Below, one piece after another: positions 50,709-58,293 of a stretch of DNA of 64,000 nt. Source of the DNA: Sva-07 sp963710625 (GTDB taxonomy: Bacteria; Actinomycetota; Acidimicrobiia; Acidimicrobiales; Ilumatobacteraceae); NCBI GenBank assembly GCA_963710625.1, contig CAVQBG010000017.1, positions 124,001-188,000 on the forward strand, in the 5' to 3' direction. Position 1 is the first letter of the stretch. Each line of letters begins with the position of its first letter. The notes under the pieces were generated by a model. That model had not been told where the DNA came from. It worked only from the letters and a program-made list of their open reading frames with translations, and ran no database searches. The position numbers and the translations under genes are program-made.

Positions 50709-52502
50709 ATGAGCAACGACCACGACGAATCCGACACCGAGACGACCGACACCGAGACGACCGACACCGAGACGACCGACACCGAGACGAACAGCACCGA
50801 GACAGCCACCGACCACGGCGCAGACGACGTCGCCACGGGGTTCGCCGCGCTCGGATTGCGCGACGAGCTGCTCGCCGCCCTCGACGATCTCGGCTACGAG
50901 GAACCCACCCCGATCCAACGCGAGACGATCCCGCTGCTGTTGACCGGTCGCGATCTGCTCGGTCAGGCCGCCACCGGCACCGGCAAGACCGCCGCGTTCG
51001 CGCTGCCCGCTCTCCAGATGATCGACGCCTCGCGTCGCGTCCCGCAGGTGTTGGTGCTCGTGCCCACACGCGAACTGGCCGTGCAGGTGAGCGAAGCGAT
51101 GTTCCGCTACGGGCGTGAACTCGGCGTCAAGGTCGTCCCGATCTTCGGCGGCCAGCCGATCCAGCGCCAGCTCCAGGCGCTCGACCGCGGCGTCCACGTC
51201 GTGGTCGCCACGCCGGGACGGGCCCTCGATCACATCGGTCGCGGATCCCTGGCGCTCGACTCGATCCAGACGGTGATCCTCGACGAGGCCGACGAGATGC
51301 TCGACATGGGCTTCACCGACGACATCGAGTCGATCCTCGAGAGCACGCCCGACGACCGCCAGACCGTGCTGTTCTCGGCCACGATGCCGTCGCGCATCAC
51401 CTCGATCGCCAAGCGCTACCAGCGCAGCCCGGAGCGCATCACGATCGGTCGGCCCGACTCCGAGCCCGGCGCGAAGGTGCTCGTGCGCCAGACCGTGTAC
51501 GTCGTCCAGCGGGCCCACAAGCCGTCGGCGCTCGGCCGGATCCTCGACATCGAAGCGCCGAAGTCGGCGCTGGTGTTCTGTCGCACCCGCACCGAGGTCG
51601 ACCAGCTGACCGAAACGATGAACGCCCGCGGCTACCGCGCCGAAGCACTGCACGGCGGCATGGACCAGGCGCAGCGTGACCGCGTGATGTCCCGGCTGCG
51701 CGACGGCACCGCCGAGTTGTTGGTCGCGACCGACGTCGCCGCCCGTGGCCTCGACGTCGACACGCTCACCCACGTCGTCAACTACGACGTGCCGTCCGCG
51801 GCCGAGAGCTACGTTCACCGCATCGGTCGAGTCGGACGCGCCGGACGGGAAGGCGTGGCGATCACACTCGCCGAACCGCGTGAGCGCCGCGGGCTGGAGA
51901 ACATCGAACGGTTGACGAAGCAGAAGTTCGAGATCGCCAAGGTGCCGACGGTGTCCGACCTGCGCATCCGCCAGATCGAGATGACGGTCAACGCCGTTCG
52001 TGAGGCGCTGACCGCGGTCGACCTCGAGGACTTCAACGTCGTCCTCCACGCGCTCGCCGGCGAGGACAGCGACCGCAACATCGCACTCGCAGCGATCAAG
52101 CTGGTCCACGAGTCACGCGGCGCCACGATCGACGAACTGGAGATCCCCGACGCGTCGGACCGCCTGCGCGGCAAGCCCGATTCGAAGAAGTTCGACAAGA
52201 ACAAGAACCGCAACGCGGGCGAACGCGACCGTCCCGGCAAGAAGGGCCAGCGCTCGGGTGGAGCGGGCACCGGATTCGTCCACGTCAGCCTCGGACGCAA
52301 GGCAGGGGTTCGCCCCGGCGACCTCGTCGGTGCGATCGCCAACGAGACCGGTCTCGTCGGCCGCGAGATCGGCCCGATCCGCATCTCGGACGCGTATTCG
52401 GTGGTCGGTGTGCCCGAGGCGTCGGTCGACCACGTCATCGAGACGATGCAGTCGACGACGATGCGCGGCAAGCGCGCCCGCGTTCGCCGCTTCGTCGAGT
52501 GA
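50709..52502 (+). CDS. deaD: DEAD-box RNA helicase, DeaD/CsdA type
   Basis: A 597-residue DEAD-box helicase. ATG 50709 has GCAGGAG upstream. Residues 9-28 are a four-fold acidic TDTET repeat. The Q motif (TPIQRETIP), motif I (ATGTGKT), Ia (PTRELAVQ), II (LDEADEML), III (SATMP), V (ATDVAARGLDVD) and VI (HRIGRVGRAG) are in order. A Lys/Arg-rich linker and a C-terminal DbpA-type RNA-binding domain (FVHVSLGRKAGVRPGDLVGA) place it in the CsdA/DeaD group, which helps ribosome assembly and mRNA decay in the cold. Confidence 0.94.
   Translation: MSNDHDESDTETTDTETTDTETTDTETNSTETATDHGADDVATGFAALGLRDELLAALDDLGYEEPTPIQRETIPLLLTGRDLLGQAATGTGKTAAFALPALQMIDASRRVPQVLVLVPTRELAVQVSEAMFRYGRELGVKVVPIFGGQPIQRQLQALDRGVHVVVATPGRALDHIGRGSLALDSIQTVILDEADEMLDMGFTDDIESILESTPDDRQTVLFSATMPSRITSIAKRYQRSPERITIGRPDSEPGAKVLVRQTVYVVQRAHKPSALGRILDIEAPKSALVFCRTRTEVDQLTETMNARGYRAEALHGGMDQAQRDRVMSRLRDGTAELLVATDVAARGLDVDTLTHVVNYDVPSAAESYVHRIGRVGRAGREGVAITLAEPRERRGLENIERLTKQKFEIAKVPTVSDLRIRQIEMTVNAVREALTAVDLEDFNVVLHALAGEDSDRNIALAAIKLVHESRGATIDELEIPDASDRLRGKPDSKKFDKNKNRNAGERDRPGKKGQRSGGAGTGFVHVSLGRKAGVRPGDLVGAIANETGLVGREIGPIRISDAYSVVGVPEASVDHVIETMQSTTMRGKRARVRRFVE
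50733..50792 (+). repeat. Four tandem 15-bp repeats encoding TDTET
   Basis: The unit GACACCGAGACGACC is repeated four times (the last ending AAC) at the start of the helicase gene. A degenerate fifth unit follows. It encodes an acidic, probably disordered N-terminal tail whose length could vary by slippage. Confidence 0.9.
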
Positions 52503-52536
52503 GATCCGCCATTTCCCGGACGAATCGGGGGCCATC

Positions 52537-52562
52537 GTTTGGCCGCCGGTCCGCTCGGGAAC
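52537..52562 (+). promoter_or_regulatory. SigF/SigB-type promoter of the LuxR regulator
   Basis: GTTT (52537-52540), 16 nt, GGGAAC (52557-52562), then exactly 9 nt to the ATG at 52572. It matches the GTTT-N15/16-GGGWA form of actinobacterial stress promoters and implies a leaderless transcript. Confidence 0.65.
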
Positions 52563-52571
52563 GGTGCTGAC

Positions 52572-53216
52572 ATGGTCGCACCCGACGCTCCGATCAGAGT
52601 CGCCCTGGTCAACGACTACGAGATCATCGTCGAGGGGCTGCGGGTGATGCTCGAGCCGTTCGCCGATCGCATCCGCGTGGTGGAGACCATCGCCGGCGAC
52701 ACGCCGGACAGCTCGTGCGACATCGCGCTGTTCGACACGTTCGCCGGACGGCGGCACACGCTCGGACGGGTCCGCGAGATGCTTGCAGACCACGCCATCG
52801 ACAAGGTCGTGTTGTACACCTGGGATGCCCCTGCGGCCTTTCTCGACGACGCCACGGCCATGCGCGTGGACGGCGTGATCCTCAAGTCGGAGACCGGCGT
52901 CAGGCTGGTGGAGGCCCTCGAGCGCATCGACCGGGGCGAGCCCGTCGGGATCGACGAGACCGCCGACGACGATGCGCCCACCGTGCTGTCCGAACGGGAG
53001 CGGGAAGTGCTGGCGCTGCTCGCCCAAGGCGCATCGAACCGCGAGATCGCCTCGGAGCTCTACCTCTCGGTCGACACGGTCAAGACCCATGTTCGGCGGC
53101 TCTTCGCGAAGTTGGAGGTCACCAACCGCACCCGCGCAGCACTCGAGGCCGAACGGTTCGGGGTGGCACCGCCCGCCGGCCGACGATGGGCCGGCGCGTC
53201 GGCAGGCGGTGCCTGA
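52572..53216 (+). CDS. LuxR/NarL-type response regulator
   Basis: A 214-residue two-domain regulator. The receiver (about 8-120) keeps an acidic pocket (NDYE), a likely phospho-acceptor Asp in DIALFDTFAG (about 58) and the Lys in VILKSET. The helix-turn-helix (about 145-205) reads LSEREREVLALLAQGASNRE and then TVKTHVRRLFAKL, typical of NarL. No sensor kinase gene is adjacent. Its promoter looks like those of the SigF-type island downstream, which ties it to the general stress response. Confidence 0.9.
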   Translation: MVAPDAPIRVALVNDYEIIVEGLRVMLEPFADRIRVVETIAGDTPDSSCDIALFDTFAGRRHTLGRVREMLADHAIDKVVLYTWDAPAAFLDDATAMRVDGVILKSETGVRLVEALERIDRGEPVGIDETADDDAPTVLSEREREVLALLAQGASNREIASELYLSVDTVKTHVRRLFAKLEVTNRTRAALEAERFGVAPPAGRRWAGASAGGA

Positions 53217-53219
53217 CGA

Positions 53220-53795
53220 TCAGGCTCCGACCTCGGCGTCGACGACCGTGATCGGCCCGGACTCCGGCACCTGGAACACCAGCGGGGGGCGCTGCATGTT
53301 GAGCTCTGCGATCCGTTGCACCATCGCGGGCGGCGTCGAGCCGATCTGCAGTCGGTCCATCAACTTCGGCTCATCGAGGGACTCGGGCAGCATCACCGCA
53401 TCGACATCGAGGGACTGCAGCACGTCGAGCATTGCCGTCAGCGCGGGGACGGTGGCCAGCCACGCCGTCGCGGACACTCCCGACGCTTCGAAATCGCGGA
53501 GCTGACGAACCAGGTGAACACGGTCGGTCCCCTCGAGTTCGTCGGCGGTCACCGGGCCCTTGGCATGGGGATGGTCGGTCCAACGCTCGTGTGATCGGTC
53601 GTACAGCACGACGTCGAAGCCGAACGTCCGGGCCAGGCCCAGAACCACCCGGCGTACGTGGGCGAGCGCCTCGTCGGAGTCGTCGGTGGCGATCGCCACG
53701 CGGCGCACCCCCTCGAGCGCTGGCGCCTGCATCTGGTCGACGCGGCCATCGATCAATTCGGTGTCGGCTCGGTTGGTGGGGTCGATGTGACTCAT
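53220..53795 (-). CDS. Universal-stress-protein-like protein
   Basis: A 191-residue protein with an alternating alpha/beta pattern like the Usp fold: RRVAIATDDSDEALAHVRRV near residue 35 (first strand and helix), GFDVVLYDRS, VDAVMLPES and IGSTPPAMVQRI. The last recalls the G(S/T) end of the Usp ATP motif but is not a clean match. The frame extends to 53828, but ATG 53795 is preferred because a SigF-type promoter (53805-53831) lies inside the longer frame. It converges on the LuxR gene (3 bp gap). Confidence 0.65.
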   Translation of the reverse strand: MSHIDPTNRADTELIDGRVDQMQAPALEGVRRVAIATDDSDEALAHVRRVVLGLARTFGFDVVLYDRSHERWTDHPHAKGPVTADELEGTDRVHLVRQLRDFEASGVSATAWLATVPALTAMLDVLQSLDVDAVMLPESLDEPKLMDRLQIGSTPPAMVQRIAELNMQRPPLVFQVPESGPITVVDAEVGA

Positions 53796-53804
53796 GGGAT
53801 GAGC

Positions 53805-53831
53805 GTTCCCGATCGGGACGTTGCCCAAACC
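53805..53831 (-). promoter_or_regulatory. SigF/SigB-type promoter of the Usp-like gene
   Basis: On the minus strand GGTTT (53827-53831), 16 nt, GGGAAC (53805-53810), then 9 nt to ATG 53795. The same layout is seen at the LuxR, Dps and rsbW-sigF genes. Confidence 0.65.
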
Positions 53832-53858
53832 GCAACCGGGCTTCGAGTCGATCCCGGT

Positions 53859-54164
53859 TCAGCGGCCGATCGTGAAGTGATCGGCGAGGCCGGCCACTTC
53901 GAGGAGCCGGGTCACGGGCTGGCTTGGCGAGTCGATCACCAGTCGACGTGACGTGGCGTCCAGCCGCTGGTGCAGATCGATGAGTACACGAAGTCCGCTG
54001 GAATCCATGAACGTCACCTCGGCCAGGTCGATGACCACGTCGTCATCACCGGCCGGAAGCGTTTCGAATCGGCCGGCCAGCGCGGGAGCGGTGTGTGCAT
54101 CGATCTCGCCCCTCAGCGCCACTGAGGACGGCTCGCTCTCGACGATCACCAGGCGATCTGACAT
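53859..54164 (-). CDS. STAS-domain anti-sigma factor antagonist
   Basis: A 101-residue SpoIIAA/RsbV-like protein. The phosphorylation motif VTFMDSSGLRVLIDL (Ser55/Ser56) is intact, so it can be switched by an RsbW-type kinase and a PP2C phosphatase, both encoded within 5 kb. When unphosphorylated such proteins sequester the kinase and free the sigma factor. Unlike most of the island, no GGGTA-type promoter is seen before its ATG; TACGAT lies 8 nt upstream instead. Confidence 0.93.
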   Translation of the reverse strand: MSDRLVIVESEPSSVALRGEIDAHTAPALAGRFETLPAGDDDVVIDLAEVTFMDSSGLRVLIDLHQRLDATSRRLVIDSPSQPVTRLLEVAGLADHFTIGR

Positions 54165-54203
54165 CCGGGAGATCGTACTGATTGTCGACGCGGTCCGTCA
54201 CAG

Positions 54204-54243
54204 GGGTGGGCGAGTTCACCCGATCGGGTGAACTCGCCCACCC
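54204..54243. terminator. Perfect 40-bp palindrome between dps and the STAS gene
   Basis: Arms 54204-54221 and 54226-54243 (GGGTGGGCGAGTTCACCC and its complement) flank GATC, so all 40 bases are self-complementary. It follows the dps stop by 23 bp. It may terminate dps transcription or form a cruciform; no T-run follows. Confidence 0.75.
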
Positions 54244-54266
54244 ACTCGTGCGGGAACGTGTTCCGG

Positions 54267-54839
54267 TCAGCTCTTCTCGAAGGTCGTGCGGTGCACCACA
54301 TCGCCCGTGGCGTCCTTGAGGTGCGAACGGACGAACCACTGGAACAGCTCGAGGTCACGCAGATGGCCGACGATCAGATCGTCGGACACCGGGTCGAGTT
54401 CGGCGAGCCGCTGCTGAGCTCGCCGATGGTCGGCGATCACGCCCGAGTACACGTTGTCCAGCGCGACGAGGTGCTGCACCGTCGGTGCCCGACTGATGTC
54501 GTAGTCCGGCCACGTCCGGCCAGCGGTGATCGCACCCGGCGTGCCGTGCGGCTCGCCGCCCAGGGTTGCGATGCGTTCTGCGAGCTCGTCGGACTGGAGC
54601 CGGACGGCGTCGACCTGAGGATCGAGCATTTCGTGGATCGCGATGAAGTTCATGCCGACCACGTTCCAGTGGATGTGCTTCAGCGTGAGCTGCAGATCGA
54701 GCGTGGCGACGAGTCGGTCCTGCAGCGTCACGATCGCCTCGGTGGTCGAGGCGTCGGACATCCCGGCGATCGTCGTGTTGACGGAGCCCGAGTCGGTCGT
54801 GTCGTGGCGGTCGTGTTCGGTGAGGGTGTTGTTGCTCAT
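54267..54839 (-). CDS. dps: Dps-family DNA-binding ferritin-like protein
   Basis: A 190-residue Dps. ATG 54839 is chosen because a SigF-type promoter ends 9 nt upstream; the longer frame to 54965 crosses the neighbouring gene. The ferroxidase ligands are in LTLKHIHWNVVG (His), HEMLDPQVDAVRLQSDELAER (His, Asp, Glu; quoted in part by position about 77-96). Dps oxidises iron with peroxide and shields DNA in stationary phase. An N-terminal tail of about 35 polar residues precedes the core. It is divergent from a flavoprotein gene with mirrored promoters. Confidence 0.92.
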   Translation of the reverse strand: MSNNTLTEHDRHDTTDSGSVNTTIAGMSDASTTEAIVTLQDRLVATLDLQLTLKHIHWNVVGMNFIAIHEMLDPQVDAVRLQSDELAERIATLGGEPHGTPGAITAGRTWPDYDISRAPTVQHLVALDNVYSGVIADHRRAQQRLAELDPVSDDLIVGHLRDLELFQWFVRSHLKDATGDVVHRTTFEKS

Positions 54840-54848
54840 ACGATCGTG

Positions 54849-54875
54849 GTACCCGGATGGAGACGATCCGAAACG
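54849..54875 (-). promoter_or_regulatory. SigF/SigB-type promoter of dps
   Basis: On the minus strand CGTTT (54871-54875), 16 nt, GGGTAC (54849-54854), then 9 nt to the ATG. Its -35 lies 6 bp from the -35 of the divergent flavoprotein promoter. Confidence 0.75.
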
Positions 54876-54881
54876 TGGAAC

Positions 54882-54908
54882 GGTTTCGACCCGCTCGCCG
54901 ACGGGTAT
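54882..54908 (+). promoter_or_regulatory. SigF/SigB-type promoter of the flavoprotein oxidoreductase
   Basis: GGTTT (54882-54886), 16 nt, GGGTAT (54903-54908): an exact match to the mycobacterial SigF form. The -10 overlaps the ATG at 54907, which therefore cannot be the translation start used from this promoter. Confidence 0.75.
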
Positions 54909-54921
54909 GCACACCGACGTC

Positions 54922-56310
54922 ATGAACGTCGCGAACGACATGAACCACCTCGACATGACCGACACCGACGCCCCCCTCCACGAACGTGCTCCTCACCGAT
55001 TCGATGTCGCCGTCATCGGTGGCGGAAGTGCCGGCGAGACGCTCGCGTCGGAGCTCGCCTCGAGTGGGCGCAGCGTGGTGGTGTTCGAGCCCGCGCTGGT
55101 CGGCGGCGAGTGTCCGTACCTGGCGTGCATGCCCACCAAGGCGATGTTGCACGACGCAGCGGTCGGCCGGGCATGGTTCGATGCAGTCCGGCGACGCTCC
55201 GACGTGGTCGAGCATCTCGACGACGCCGGCCATGCCGCGGAACTCGAACGCATCGGTGTCGTCCTCGTTCGGTCGGCCGCACACCTCGTGGCCGATCGGA
55301 CCATCGAGGCGGCCTCGCAGCACTACAGCGCCGACGACATCGTGATCGCCACGGGATCGGACGCGATCCGCCCGCCGATCACCGGGCTCGACGATCTCGG
55401 TGATCGTTGCTGGACGAGTGCCGATGCGATGACGGTCCAGGAGCGTCCCACCCGCCTCGCCATCGTGGGTGGCGGTGTGATCGGCTGCGAGCTCGCAACG
55501 ATCTTCACGCGCTTCGGAACCGAGGTCCATCTCCTCGACGCGGCAGCGACCGCGTTCGGGGAACTGCCGCCCGAGATCGGCGAGATCGTCGACGATGCGT
55601 TGCACGCGGCCGGCGTTCGAGTTCGCCGGGGGGTTGCGATCGAGCGTGTCGAGCGACGCGGCGGTGGCGTCCGAACCACGTTGGAGTCCGGCGCCAGTCT
55701 CGACACCGACCGGTTGCTGATCGCCACCGGGACCCGACCGCGAACCGGGGGCCTCGGACTCGAGAACGTCGGCATCGATCCAGACCAGCTGCGGGTCGGT
55801 GAGTCCGGTCGGGTCGAGGGTGCGGCATCGCTGTGGGCGATCGGCGACGTCGCCGGATTCGGTGCGTACACACACCTCGCGAACCACCAGGCCCGGGTCG
55901 TGGCCGCCACGATCTGCGGCGATCGCACGAGACGATTCGACGAAGTGGTCACGCCGGCATGCGTGTTCACCGACCCACCGATCCTCACGATCGGTCCCAC
56001 GCCGTCCGCGCTGTCCGACAACGACGTGCTGTGGTCGACGGCACGCCTGAGCGAGACGCCTCGCTGGACCACCGACGAACTGGTCGACGGCTTCCTCGCG
56101 ATCGCCGTCGATCGCGATTCGCACGCGGTGGTCGCTGCGCACGGCATCGGAGCGGGTTTCGACGAGCTCGCAGCGGCGCTGGTCACGGCGATCGACGGTG
56201 AGCTGACCGTGGATCGCCTCGCGGCGTCGATGTGGCCGTTCCCCACCGTCGGGGAGATCCTCGGCGTCGTCTACTCCAGGGCGGCGGCCGCGCTGGCATC
56301 GTCGTCGTGA
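54922..56310 (+). CDS. FAD-dependent pyridine nucleotide-disulfide oxidoreductase
   Basis: A 462-residue class I disulfide oxidoreductase (mercuric reductase/lipoamide dehydrogenase fold). The FAD motif VAVIGGGSAGETLASELA is followed by the redox-active GGECPYLACMPTK (Cys-x4-Cys), NAD(P)-binding LAIVGGGVIGCELATIF, and ASLWAIGDVAGFG. The last 110 residues are the dimer interface, but the usual C-terminal HxxxxE is not obvious. The frame opens earlier; ATG 54922 fits the promoter 13 nt upstream, with 54940 and 54955 as alternatives. Its last 40 bp overlap the end of the sigma factor gene. Confidence 0.85.
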   Translation: MNVANDMNHLDMTDTDAPLHERAPHRFDVAVIGGGSAGETLASELASSGRSVVVFEPALVGGECPYLACMPTKAMLHDAAVGRAWFDAVRRRSDVVEHLDDAGHAAELERIGVVLVRSAAHLVADRTIEAASQHYSADDIVIATGSDAIRPPITGLDDLGDRCWTSADAMTVQERPTRLAIVGGGVIGCELATIFTRFGTEVHLLDAAATAFGELPPEIGEIVDDALHAAGVRVRRGVAIERVERRGGGVRTTLESGASLDTDRLLIATGTRPRTGGLGLENVGIDPDQLRVGESGRVEGAASLWAIGDVAGFGAYTHLANHQARVVAATICGDRTRRFDEVVTPACVFTDPPILTIGPTPSALSDNDVLWSTARLSETPRWTTDELVDGFLAIAVDRDSHAVVAAHGIGAGFDELAAALVTAIDGELTVDRLAASMWPFPTVGEILGVVYSRAAAALASSS

Positions 56311-57068
56311 ACGGCCGGCTCATCGAGCCACCCACGCATCTGGTCGAACGATCGACGCAGAAGCCTCGAAACATGCATCTGCGAGATGCCGATCGTTTCA
56401 CCGATCTCCGACTGCGACATCCTCTCGTAGAAACGGAGACGGACGATCTCGCGCTCGCGCTCGGGGAGCCGATCGAGCAGCTCCCCGATCACCTGCCGGT
56501 TCTCGGTGTCTTCGAAGCCGGCGTCGATCGTGGCGAGCGCACCTCGACGATCCGCGCCGGTCTCGGAGCCGTCGTCGGCCGGGTTCGCATCGATGGTCCC
56601 GACGGTGTAGGCGGCACCGGCCGACAGGCCACGAAGTACGTCGTCGCGCTCGACCCCGAGGTGTCGTGCGATCTCGTCGACCGACGGTGAGCGCCCGCTC
56701 GCCTGGGAGAGTTCGTCGGATGCCCGTCGGACCTGGAGGTGCAACTCCTTCGCACTCCTGGGCACGCGGACGGTCCACGAGCGATCGCGGAAGTGCCGTT
56801 TGATCTCTCCTTCGATCGTCGGTCCGGCAAACGAGGAGAACGATCCGCCGTACTCGGGGTCGAACCGGTCGACGGCCTTGACGAGGCCCACCATGGCGAC
56901 CTGCCGGAGATCGTCATCGCTCAGGTTCGCACGTCGGTAGCGGTTGGCGATGTGCGCGGCGAGGCCCATGTGTCGCTCGACGAGTCGGTTGCGCACCGAC
57001 CGCTGCCCGGTTGCAGCGAACTCCCGGAACAGCGCCAGTTCGTCGTCCCGTACGGACGCGTCGCTCAT
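56271..57068 (-). CDS. sigF: SigB/SigF-family general stress sigma factor
   Basis: A 265-residue group 3 sigma factor. Region 2 (LVERHMGLAAHIANRYRRAN, then DLRQVAMVGLVKAVDRFDPE), region 3 (RHFRDRSWTVRVPRSAKELH, SVDEIARHLGV) and region 4 (LPEREREIVRLRFYERMSQS, then EIGETIGISQMHVSRLLRR) are complete and typical of SigB/SigF/SigG. The ATG overlaps the stop of an UsfX-like anti-sigma gene (ATGA), the layout of mycobacterial usfX-sigF. A matching promoter precedes the pair, suggesting autoregulation. The symbol reflects family, not proven orthology. Confidence 0.92.
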   Translation of the reverse strand: MSDASVRDDELALFREFAATGQRSVRNRLVERHMGLAAHIANRYRRANLSDDDLRQVAMVGLVKAVDRFDPEYGGSFSSFAGPTIEGEIKRHFRDRSWTVRVPRSAKELHLQVRRASDELSQASGRSPSVDEIARHLGVERDDVLRGLSAGAAYTVGTIDANPADDGSETGADRRGALATIDAGFEDTENRQVIGELLDRLPEREREIVRLRFYERMSQSEIGETIGISQMHVSRLLRRSFDQMRGWLDEPAVHDDDASAAAALE

Positions 57069-57469
57069 GACATGCGAGGTGCTTCGGCCAGCTCGGCACT
57101 TCGCTTGGAGAACGTGACGGCGTCGGCGCCGAGCATGACGGTGTCGGTGACCGATTCGAGGATGCTCGTCGCGAGGTCGTCGAGCACGATCGACACACCG
57201 GGCATGTCCGGGGCCACCGTGACGGAGAGTTCGCCATGCGCGAGCGAGCACGACATCCGTGCCCTCCCGTCGACGGGAGCGGTCTCGGCGAGCACGGAGA
57301 AGACCTCGCTGAGCGCCAGGCGGAGATCGTCGAGTTCATCCACCGAGAAACCAGCGTCAGAGCCGACCGCCGCAATCAGGGTCCTCAGCGTGGACGCGAA
57401 CTCGACACGAAGCGGGACGGTGATCTCGATGCGATCGGGGTTCGACGTCGGCGCCTCGGGGGGTTCCAT
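57065..57469 (-). CDS. UsfX/RsbW-like anti-sigma factor
   Basis: A 134-residue anti-sigma factor of the HATPase kinase type. The N-box region reads DDLRLALSEVFSVLAET; as in mycobacterial UsfX (RLAVDEVCTRL), the usual Asn is absent. The Gly-rich ATP lid is poorly kept, so it may bind sigma without being a strong kinase. It is co-transcribed and translationally coupled with sigF, its probable target. The ATG lies 9 nt after a GGGTAG element. Confidence 0.85.
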   Translation of the reverse strand: MEPPEAPTSNPDRIEITVPLRVEFASTLRTLIAAVGSDAGFSVDELDDLRLALSEVFSVLAETAPVDGRARMSCSLAHGELSVTVAPDMPGVSIVLDDLATSILESVTDTVMLGADAVTFSKRSAELAEAPRMS

Positions 57470-57478
57470 GGCGGAACG

Positions 57479-57505
57479 CTACCCGTGGCGGTGAGCGCGC
57501 AAACC
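57479..57505 (-). promoter_or_regulatory. SigF/SigB-type promoter of the anti-sigma/sigF pair (autoregulation)
   Basis: On the minus strand GGTTT (57501-57505), 16 nt, GGGTAG (57479-57484), then 9 nt to the ATG at 57469. Autoregulation of the sigma operon is the rule in this family. Confidence 0.75.
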
Positions 57506-57598
57506 CGCTGTCACCCCGTCCGGTCAAGGGTGCCGGTCGGTCGCCGGGCGGATCGGCGCGACGCCGATCTTGCCGTCGACGCCGACGAGTCCACTCTC

Positions 57599-57625
57599 GG
57601 GTTTGGCATCGGTACGTCGGGGTAC
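57599..57625 (+). promoter_or_regulatory. SigF/SigB-type promoter of a 25-residue membrane peptide
   Basis: GGGTTT (57599-57604), 15 nt, GGGTAC (57620-57625). The next start codon with a ribosome-binding site is at 57683, giving a leader of about 50 nt. Confidence 0.65.
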
Positions 57626-57682
57626 CGCCATGGACGATCTGCGGCGACAGCGCCACGGGCACCCTGGAAAGGAACACGAACA

Positions 57683-57760
57683 TGGGCTACGGCTTCGGCG
57701 GCATCCTCCTGACAATCCTGGTCATCCTGGCGATCATCTACTTCGCCAAGCGGGTGTGAG
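57683..57760 (+). CDS. 25-residue single-pass membrane microprotein
   Basis: The ATG at 57683 has AAAGGA ending 9 nt upstream and encodes MGYGFGG, then a hydrophobic helix of about 14 residues (ILLTILVILAIIYF), then AKRV and stop. The basic end suggests N-out/C-in or a peripheral orientation. It lies between the divergent anti-sigma gene and a convergent RsbW-like gene, and has its own SigF-type promoter. It resembles the tiny hydrophobic stress proteins of many bacteria but I recognise no family. Confidence 0.7.
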
Positions 57761-57791
57761 AGGGCGGACGACGCCACGATCTCGGTGACGC

Positions 57792-58196
57792 TCAGCGTCG
57801 CTCGAACGTGCAGCGCACCACGACGCGGTCGCCGTCGACCTCGACGGTGACCGCGTCGGCGAGGGCACGGACGATCGACAGCCCTCGCCCCGAGGACCGC
57901 CCGTCGACCGGTGCGACCCACGAAGAAACCGTCGGCACGTTCTGTCCATCGGACACCACCGCGCAGGTGACCAGGTCGGGTGCGACCGTCACCTCGACGG
58001 TGATCGACGCTCCGTTGCCATGGACGACGGCATTGGTGACGAGTTCGCTGACCGCGAGTTGGAGGTCTGTCACCATCGCGTGATCGAGCTGCGTGCCAGC
58101 CACCGCCTCACGGACCAGATCGCGAGCATCCGCGATCGACTCCGACACAGCGGCGAAGTGGCGAGTGTGCGATGTCACCCCGGCCGCCGCCTCCAT
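57792..58196 (-). CDS. RsbW-type serine kinase / HATPase regulator
   Basis: A 134-residue HATPase_c protein. The N-box is intact (LQLAVSELVTNAVVHGNG, with Glu and Asn), and the G-boxes VVSDGQNVP and SSGRGLSIVRALAD are recognisable. Such proteins phosphorylate STAS antagonists. It lies beside a GAF-PP2C phosphatase gene in divergent orientation. The ATG 58196 lies 9 nt after a GGTTAC element. Confidence 0.88.
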   Translation of the reverse strand: MEAAAGVTSHTRHFAAVSESIADARDLVREAVAGTQLDHAMVTDLQLAVSELVTNAVVHGNGASITVEVTVAPDLVTCAVVSDGQNVPTVSSWVAPVDGRSSGRGLSIVRALADAVTVEVDGDRVVVRCTFERR

Positions 58197-58205
58197 GCCA
58201 CAACG

Positions 58206-58231
58206 GTAACCGACACATCGCGAACCAAACC
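58206..58231 (-). promoter_or_regulatory. Possible SigF/SigB-type promoter of the RsbW-like gene
   Basis: On the minus strand GGTTT (58227-58231), 15 nt, GGTTAC (58206-58211), 9 nt, ATG. The -10 deviates at one base from GGGTAC, but spacing is the same as at its neighbours. Confidence 0.5.
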
Positions 58232-58293
58232 TCCCCAGCGGGGCGTTCCCCCGGCGGTTGTGGCCGGCGCCATCGCCTGGGACACTCTGCACG

